A DNA stretch of 64,000 bases. It comes from Arcuatula senhousia. Lineage: Eukaryota; Mollusca; Bivalvia; Mytilida; Mytilidae. The translations under genes were made by a program, and so were the position numbers. This document shows, piece after piece, positions 57,126 through 64,000 of this stretch; within the stretch, counting starts at the first letter, position 1; every line of letters begins with the position of its first letter. The notes beneath the pieces are model-generated. The model saw nothing but the letters and a program-made list of their open reading frames with translations, was not told the DNA's origin and ran no database searches. The stretch spans positions 14,501,001 through 14,565,000 of the forward strand of contig OZ020309.1 of assembly GCA_963971305.1 (NCBI GenBank), written 5' to 3'.

Positions 57126-59605
57126 AATATCAAGTAGAAAAGCGCTTCACACGCAGTGAAATTTTGCTTTAGCACATTTATTAAAATCATTTCAATATGT
57201 GGATCGTGTCTTTTTGGCACATATTCCATATTCTTTCGGTTTTAATATTATTTCAGAGTTTGGCTTTAGTGCCGTGTGGAGGTCGTAGAAAGCTTCCCCG
57301 TGCTTCAGTTGTATGCTCTTATATATTTTCGAGTACTGGAATATGTGTTTGAAAGACACAGTTTACATATTTCCAAAATTTGATAACGTTTGGCTGTTTC
57401 TTAAAGAATTGATAAATTTATCTGTTTGGTCATTGTTGTAATATTTTTTTTTTTTTATGAAATCTAATAATATTCTACCGGTTTTCCAAGTTTTATACTC
57501 CTAGCGTGTCTGATGAAGGTTAATCCAGAAAAGCGCTTCACACGCAGTGAAATTTTGCTTTAGCACATTTATTAAAATCATTTCAATATGTGGATCGTGT
57601 CTTTTTGGCACATATTCCATATTCTTTCGTTTTTAATATTATTTCAGAGTTTGGCTTTAGTGCCGTGTGGAGGTCGTAGAAAGCTTCCCCGTGCTTCAGT
57701 TGTATGCTCTTATATATTTTCGAGTACTGGAATATGTGTTTGAAAGACACAGTTTACATATTTCCAAAATTTGATAACGTTTGGCTGTTTCTTAAAGAAT
57801 TGATAAATTTATCTGTTTGGTCATTGTTGTAATATTTTTTTTTTTTATGAAATCTAATAATATTCTACCGGTTTTCCAAGTTTTATACTCCTAGCGTGTC
57901 TGATGAAGGTTAATCCAGAAAAGCGCTTCACACGCAGTGAAATTTTGCTTTAGCACATTTATTAAAATCATTTCAATATGTGGATCGTGTCTTTTTGGCA
58001 CATATTCCATATTCTTTCGTTTTTAATATTATTTCAGAGTTTGGCTTTAGTGCCGTGTGGAGGTCGTAGAAAGCTTCCCCGTGCTTCAGTTGTATGCTCT
58101 TATATATTTTCGAGTACTGGAATATGTGTTTGAAAGACACAGTTTACATATTTCCAAAATTTGATAACGTTTGGCTGTTTCTTAAAGAATTGATAAATTT
58201 ATCTGTTTGGTCATTGTTGTAATATTTTTTTTTTTTTTTTATGAAATCTAATAATATTCTACCGGTTTTCCAAGTTTTATACTCCTAGCGTGTCTGATGA
58301 AGGTTAATCCAGAAAAGCGCTTCACACGCAGTGAAATTTTGCTTTAGCACATTTATTAAAATCATTTCAATATGTGGATCGTGTCTTTTTGGCACATATT
58401 CCATATTCTTTCGTTTTTAATATTATTTCAGAGTTTGGCTTTAGTGCCGTGTGGAGGTCGTAGAAAGCTTCCCCGTGCTTCAGTTGTATGCTCTTATATA
58501 TTTTCGAGTACTGGAATATGTGTTTGAAAGACACAGTTTACATATTTCCAAAATTTGATAACGTTTGGCTGTTTCTTAAAGAATTGATAAATTTATCTGT
58601 TTGGTCATTGTTGTAATATTTTTTTTTTTTTTTTTTTATGAAATCTAATAATATTCTACCGGTTTTCCAAGTTTTATACTCCTAGCGTGTCTGATGAAGG
58701 TTAATCCAGAAAAGCGCTTCACACGCAGTGAAATTTTGCTTTAGCACATTTATTAAAATCATTTCAATATGTGGATCGTGTCTTTTTGGCACATATTCCA
58801 TATTCTTTCGTTTTTAATATTATTTCAGAGTTTGGCTTTAGTGCCGTGTGGAGGTCGTAGAAAGCTTCCCCGCGCTTCAGTTGTATGCTCTTATATATTT
58901 TCGAGTACTGGAATATGTGTTTGAAAGACACAGTTTACATATTTCCAAAATTTGATAACGTTTGGCTGTTTCTTAAAGAATTGATAAATTTATCTGTTTG
59001 GTCATTGTTGTAATATTTTTTTTTTTTTTTTATGAAATCTAATAATATTCTACCGGTTTTCCAAGTTTTATACTCCTAGCGTGTCTGATGAAGGTTAATC
59101 CAGAAAAGCGCTTCACACGCAGTGAAATTTTGCTTTAGCACATTTATTAAAATCATTTCAATATGTGGATCGTGTCTTTTTGGCACATATTCCATATTCT
59201 TTCGTTTTTAATATTATTTCAGAGTTTGGCTTTAGTGCCGTGTGGAGGTCGTAGAAAGCTTCCCCGTGCTTCAGTTGTATGCTCTTATATATTTTCGAGT
59301 ACTGGAATATGTGTTTGAAAGACACAGTTTACATATTTCCAAAATTTGATAACGTTTGGCTGTTTCTTAAAGAATTGATAAATTTATCTGTTTGGTCATT
59401 GTTGTAATATTTTTTTTTTTTTTATGAAATTTTTTTATGAAATCTAATAATATTCTACCGGTTTTCCAAGTTTTATACTCCTAGCGTGTCTGATGAAGGT
59501 TAATCCAGAAAAGCGCTTCACACGCAGTGAAATTTTATTAAAATCATTTCAATATGTGGATCGTGTCTTTTTGGCACATATTCCATATTCTTTCGTTTTT
59601 AATAT
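57126..59605 (+). repeat. ~395-bp tandem repeat array (six units)
   Basis: AGCGCTTCACACGCAGTGAA starts at 57,141, 57,532, 57,922, 58,316, 58,713, 59,107 and 59,512, giving periods of 390-405 bp. Length differences come mainly from a T-run before ATGAAATCTAATAATATTC. Units are otherwise nearly identical, and the last is truncated with a 20-base internal loss. Each complete junction contains a hammerhead-like motif. No coding role: frames are interrupted in each unit. Confidence 0.95.
57504..57545 (+). ncRNA. Hammerhead-ribozyme-like motif in the 395-bp repeat
   Basis: In order: GCGTGT (stem I), CTGATGA (canonical core), AGG-TTAAT-CCA (stem II, only GG/CC pairs, with an A-A pair where G-C is usual), GAA, AAGCGCTT (stem III with GCGC loop), C (cleavage position, triplet TTC), ACACGC (stem I, six perfect pairs). 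Equivalent copies start at about 57,894, 58,288, 58,685, 59,079 and 59,484. The weak stem II makes activity uncertain. Confidence 0.6.
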
Positions 59606-60965
59606 TATTTATTGTTCTTTTGTGTGTTTTCGAAAATTGAGATTCTGTCATTATATGAACAATTCAGGAAAAAAGTGAAAAACTCTGCAACCTTAACCAA
59701 TAGAGGTATTTTTCAATGTCTAGGAATTTTGATTGCATGCGAATTCCTAATTGTGTTCTATGTTCTCGTTTAAAGAAATGTGTTTCATTAAAATAGTTTT
59801 CTATTTTTATGTCCCGCCTACGAATGTATAGGGGCATAAAGTGTTCGGGTTCGTCCGTCCGTCCAAACCCCCCAAATTTTCACTTCCTGACAAGTGCCAT
59901 GTAGCAAACGTATTGGTATGGTTGATATATCTAGTTATGCTTACCACAAAGGATACTCCGGATGCTCGCTGTGACCTATATTTTCTGCATGGATGACCAC
60001 TAACGAAAGAATGGTTAAAGTTCTTTCCCGCTTACTGACAAGTGCCACAACAACCATATTGTTATGGTATGTATACCTGGTGATATGATAATCAAAGAGG
60101 ATGCTTTGGATGCAGGCTGTAACCTATATTTTCCATATGGATTACCATTTACAGAAAAAATTGTTAAAGTCTGTTTCCAGTTATTTTGTCCTATAAAATC
60201 AGATTTACTCTCAGGTATAGGTTAATTTTTGATAAAAATAAAGGCGGGGCACCGTGTCTGTTTGGCACATTTTCTGTCTTAAGGTGGCTATATGGATACA
60301 GTTTGGAGTCTTCTGTTTAATTATTTAGATTATCAATATACGTTGAACATACAGATCTTGGAGAATTTCATTAAAGTAAATTCTCTTTCATTTTGATATG
60401 TTTTAGAAGTATCTATTTGTATATATGAAATCATCATCCAAAAAAATATTAGACTTTGTGTTTTAATAAAACAACTAATGGGTAGACTGACCACTCAGAA
60501 ATATTATAAGCTCTATATTCATGGTGAATTGGTCGGGGATGTCTTGACACTGCACAGGACTCCTTGATAATCTAAAAACCCCAAATATGCACTAAAAATG
60601 CTAAAGACATGATGCTTTTGTTCTAGCTCATTATAAATTATACAAATTAGTTAAATTTAATTAAAATATTGCAAAAGTTTTGTGAAGATAGCTTAATCTT
60701 TTTTTTATATGCCGCCAATAAATCCCACTGAGACCTGTCAAGTCATGAATGAAAATTCATATAGCATCTAGAATAAACAAACAATAAACAATATTATTAT
60801 AATGGATACAGGATTAGTTTGACAGTACTTGAGACAATTCAATAAAACTTGTATTTATTTTCTTCTTTTCTAACTTTTAATGAATGATTGAAGATGTTAG
60901 CTTATACATTTAGATAATTCTAATTAGTATTTCATTTGTTAATTTATTGACTCTTTGTATAAGAT
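59606..60965. other. Intergenic DNA with a GTCCGTCCGTCC-type repeat
   Basis: ATGTCCCGCCTACGAATGTA near 59,811 and TCGTCCGTCCGTCCAAACCC near 59,850 resemble a common bivalve interspersed repeat, running to about 60,250. The rest is AT-rich with no gene. It ends in the GTATAAGAT target copy at 60,957-60,965. Confidence 0.5.
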
Positions 60966-62085
60966 CAGAGGAGGTTGGACACTTTGCACACGGCACGCAT
61001 ATATCTTGTATATTATCGATTGCGTGGCCAATAGACAATCAGTCTAACAGTGGTTTTCGACGGGTCAACATCAAACCGCACGTGTATTCGACCGCTGGTC
61101 ACTAATAAATTGATAATTAATTAACATGTAAAAACAAATGATTAACAGCAAAGAGCTGCAAACCTCTTCGAAATATATACTATATATTTATATATTATTT
61201 TTTTGGTTTCACATGTTAAGACAAAGATCATATTTATGAAGCAAATTAATTCCATGTATTTATCAAATAAATGTCTCTAAAGTAAATAAATTAAATGATT
61301 TCCTATGTTTCTAGATTATTCATATGTTAAATAAATTGTCATAATCGAAGTTCTTGACATCTTTCGGACAAATATATACTATTGTGTACTTATACAGGTC
61401 TACAATATTCTAATTTCTTGAGGTCTATAACTGAAATCACTGAGTGCACGTAACAATTTTGCAAACATTCCGCCCCACACCCTTAAAAATAATTTATCCA
61501 TCTATCTTTTAAAAATACATTTTTTTAAACGTAAACATTCCTTATAATGTTCTTTTTAATGAACTTTTCTGTTTATTTATTTATTTTTGGGGATATAGGA
61601 AATCCGTTATTCTGGAAGAATTCAAAAATGTTTGATTTAGATATGCAAATTAGTAGAAAATTGGCAATGTTTGTTGGTTAAATATGAACAAAATAATGGG
61701 GCGCTATGGGGCGCTGAAAGAACTTAAAATGTCCAATATATAAAGATTTCATGTCTGAAAAATCAGCTATGGAACTCAAAGGGTTTTCTCAGAACTTAAT
61801 GTTAAAGATGACACGTCAAATCTAAAAACTACATTTTCAAAAAAATGTGTATTTGTAAATGAGTTAATTAATTAACAGATATCGCATATCTGAGTTTTAA
61901 AATTGTATATTACGAAAGCTGGATCTTGGTTCTGACGATATACAAAAACCTGGACACCTGGTGTTAATTAGAAGTAAAATAACACTGAATTTAGGGTCAT
62001 AAATCAAATTTTGAAATGCCGATAGACGATATGAATTTGACCACGTGACCTTTGCACACGGCCTTAGGCTGTCGTCCCTCCTCTG
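60966..62085. mobile_element. 1.12-kb inverted-repeat element with 9-bp target duplication
   Basis: GTATAAGAT at 60,957-60,965 and 62,086-62,094 flanks ends CAGAGGAGG and CCTCCTCTG. TTTGCACACGGC occurs just inside both ends, but in the same orientation. A 9-bp duplication suggests a Mutator-like mechanism; the CAGAGG end would also suit hAT, which makes 8-bp duplications. No transposase frame. Confidence 0.75.
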
Positions 62086-62094
62086 GTATAAGAT

Positions 62095-63447
62095 ATATCT
62101 AGAGCAAATTTGAAAAAAAAAGAAAAAATATAAACATTATTTTTTTCGCTATTTGCCACTAAATATACTTCCGAGCTTTATAACAAACACCAAAAAATAA
62201 AAAAATATGGCACCACCCTATATTTTTGTCGTTACGATAATTTATCTATTTAAATGTGAATTATTATTGTTCATTAATGGTTGGTTGATAAGACCAAAAA
62301 ATTTGTTTTTGATAATTATTTTTTATAACAAGATTTATAACGGAAAATGACAGTAAAAAAATGAAATAAATATGCTTCATCAAACCTGAGAACTCCACAA
62401 AATCGTGATTCCAGGAAATTCAAAATATCATAGACCTCTAGACCGTCATATTAGAATGGATTTGCAAATTGGTAAAATCTCACAATATTTCAGGCGAGTT
62501 TATAAATAAAATTTCGTATACAATGAACATTTGAAAAGTAATTTCTCTAATTTTAATCTGATTTCTCTAACTGTTGTGCAATATTATCTGGTTCTCGCGA
62601 GATGAGACTACTTTGCGTATCACACTCCGCACGATGTGATATTCAATTTCAAGAAATTTGATTGGCTGTCTGAGCGAGACACCGCAGTTAGATACGCATT
62701 TCGTGGAAAGCGTGCTTACTTTTGTTTGAACACCTGTTGATTTCGCTTTAATAAAAAGACAAACAAAATATATCCAAAAATGCACAAAAACGTTGTTTAT
62801 GTTAAAAAGTCTACATGTACTTAAAATTTATAATAAAAAGGAGGTTTTTTTTTCAATTGACTCCCTTTTTCACATGTTTGCTAAAATGAAACAAAATACA
62901 TATATGATTATTTTCCTATGAGTTATAATTATAATTTTTATAAGCATTTTTTGGGCCTATACTTTCACGTAAGACAGTTAGAGAAAAAGGTTTCACAACT
63001 ACAAGTGATGACATACGGATTTTTATCACACTCGTTAGATATATCGTCGCATCAGAATTAAAGTGATCTAACTCCATTTTTGAAAATGTTGAGTTAAGAG
63101 TGTCGTTTGACCCATAAGTACGTGCTTTATCTCCAAACAAAGTCTTAATACAGATCTATGATTATGATCTATCTCCAAAGTGGGGGTTGAATTCAGAGAT
63201 AAAATATTGTTAGTCCATAGCCAATCAAAGATCGGTATTTTGATCACGTGACACAAGTTATCCAATCGAATTAGTACAAATGATGGAAGTAAAGTTTCTT
63301 ACTTTTTAGTCGTTTAAAGTAGTTAAAGTAAAGTTAAAATAAATATATTTGTAGTGAATTGGTTACATTAATACCAATTCAAATCATTTTATATCTATTG
63401 AAATATAATACTAAAAATAAACTATGATAAATATAAATGAATAAAGT
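62095..63447. other. Intergenic DNA
   Basis: No gene recognised. CCAAT-type words (GATTGGCTG near 62,661; CCAATCAAAG near 63,221) and an E-box in TGATCACGTGAC near 63,240 occur, but there is no gene start beside them, so they are not called as a promoter. Confidence 0.35.
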
Positions 63448-63811
63448 ATGAAGATATATCACTTAAAGTTTTATTTAGAAAAAAAAATTGAAAAATTAGA
63501 CGAAAACAGTCAACTACAAGTATTTAAATTGGTAAAGAATGAATATAATTGTGAAAAGTATTTAGATAGTTTAAATTCGGAATATAGAAAAATTATTTGT
63601 CAAATGAGAATAAGTGATCACCCATTATTAATTGAAAGAGGCAGATAAACAAAAATACCTAGAAATCTTAGATTATGCATGTAACGAAATTGAAGATGAA
63701 TTTCACTTTATATTAAAATGCACTTTGAATGAAAATTTACGTAAAGGTTTTTTAAAAGCCTTATATATTTTTGATCAAATGAATGAAGAAGATAAACTGA
63801 AATACAAATGA
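63448..63811 (+). pseudogene. LINE ORF2 C-terminal fragment
   Basis: The frame 63,448-63,648 ends RISDHPLLIERGR. In shifted frames it continues KIPRNLRLC, then NEIEDEFHFILKC, the CxxC...HFxLxC tail typical of LINE polyproteins, and runs to a stop at about 63,809. It resembles the tail at 4,499-4,690 in layout but is a different element. At least two frameshifts. The 359-family repeat begins at once after it. Confidence 0.7.
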
Positions 63812-64000
63812 CAACAAAGTTCCAGACAATAAATTTTGCTACGCCTGACGCGCGTTTCGTCTATTCAAGACTCATCAGAGGCGCTCTACCAAAAATATTA
63901 AAAATGCCAAACACTGTATAAACATGAAGAGCATAGAACAGTATAACCAAAAATACCAAACTGGGGAACCAAATTATTACTAAGATATTCAACCTATGTC
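63805..64000 (-). repeat. 359-bp-family repeat, reverse copy (runs off the window)
   Basis: Minus-strand match to the 25.6-26.4 kb repeat: TTGTCTGGAACTTTGTTGTC, then the hammerhead region and GGTTATACTGTTCTATGCTC. The same 3' boundary (GTTGTCAT...) is used as in the tandem array. The copy continues beyond 64,000. Confidence 0.85.
63841..63884 (-). ncRNA. Hammerhead ribozyme motif (type I), canonical core
   Basis: Minus strand, in order: GCGCCT (stem I), CTGATGA (canonical core), GTCT-TGAAT-AGAC (stem II), GAA, ACGCGCGT (minimal stem III), C (cleavage after GTC), AGGCGT (stem I, six pairs including one G-T). All invariant core bases I know for the hammerhead are present, unlike the copies at 25.97 and 26.33 kb. 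The very short stem III suggests it might act as a dimer, as reported for other minimal animal hammerheads. Confidence 0.75.

Noticed and set aside
62567..63265. Minus-strand frames of 65-74 codons and nearby CCAAT/E-box words as a gene with promoter
   Set aside because: No splice pattern, motif or overlap consistent with a protein. The boxes are isolated.
1..64000. tRNA, rRNA or snRNA genes
   Set aside because: No tRNA cloverleaf with A/B boxes and no rRNA-like conserved block was noticed by eye. A tRNAscan/Infernal run would be decisive.

Overview
The window looks like a TE-dense eukaryotic genome, most likely a marine bivalve and probably a mussel (Mytilus-like). The sequence shows spliced genes, AT-rich DNA, and many nested inverted-repeat elements and satellites. 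The mussel assignment rests on recognising several bivalve-type repeats from memory (the GAAACGCGCGTC repeat, the AGCTCACCTGG palindrome, the AACCCCGCCACATTTT insert), so it is inference. No complete host gene is visible. Everything coding-like is a transposon gene or a broken or partial gene.

Layout. 0-15.4 kb: AT-rich DNA, a 160-bp tandem array, then one 101-bp minisatellite array that later insertions split into three pieces (2.48-4.31, 12.56-13.12, 15.25-15.35 kb). A 5'-truncated LINE on the minus strand lies in the first gap. It is itself split by a 5.9-kb block holding a Penelope-like reverse transcriptase and four exons of a gene with an HxDNCGGQNKNN motif. A modular hairpin-ended element fills the second gap. 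15.4-18.6 kb: one end of a long-inverted-repeat DNA transposon with part of its cargo. 18.6-27.8 kb: intergenic DNA with nested miniature elements that have visible target-site duplications, including a 4-kb inverted-repeat element inserted in a palindromic repeat. That 4-kb element carries a 359-bp tandem repeat with a hammerhead-ribozyme-like core.

27.8-56.2 kb: a family of DNA transposons with ~0.35-0.7-kb terminal inverted repeats built of 21-bp palindromic units, 6-bp target duplications, and a two-exon DDE transposase (rve superfamily, IS3EU/rva_4-like). Three copies of a block pair the end of this transposase with a Ty3/Gypsy-type integrase remnant. The third block is interrupted by two further family members (39,794-45,818 and 45,893-52,043) in opposite orientation, 74 bp apart.

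56.2-64 kb: six ~395-bp tandem units carrying a second hammerhead-like motif, another inverted-repeat element with a 9-bp duplication, a LINE fragment, and a minus-strand 359-bp-family repeat whose hammerhead core is canonical. The genes form no host pathway. The window is a stratified record of transposition, and the intact empty sites allow relative dating of insertions. All identities and spacings were read by eye. No database search or folding program was run.
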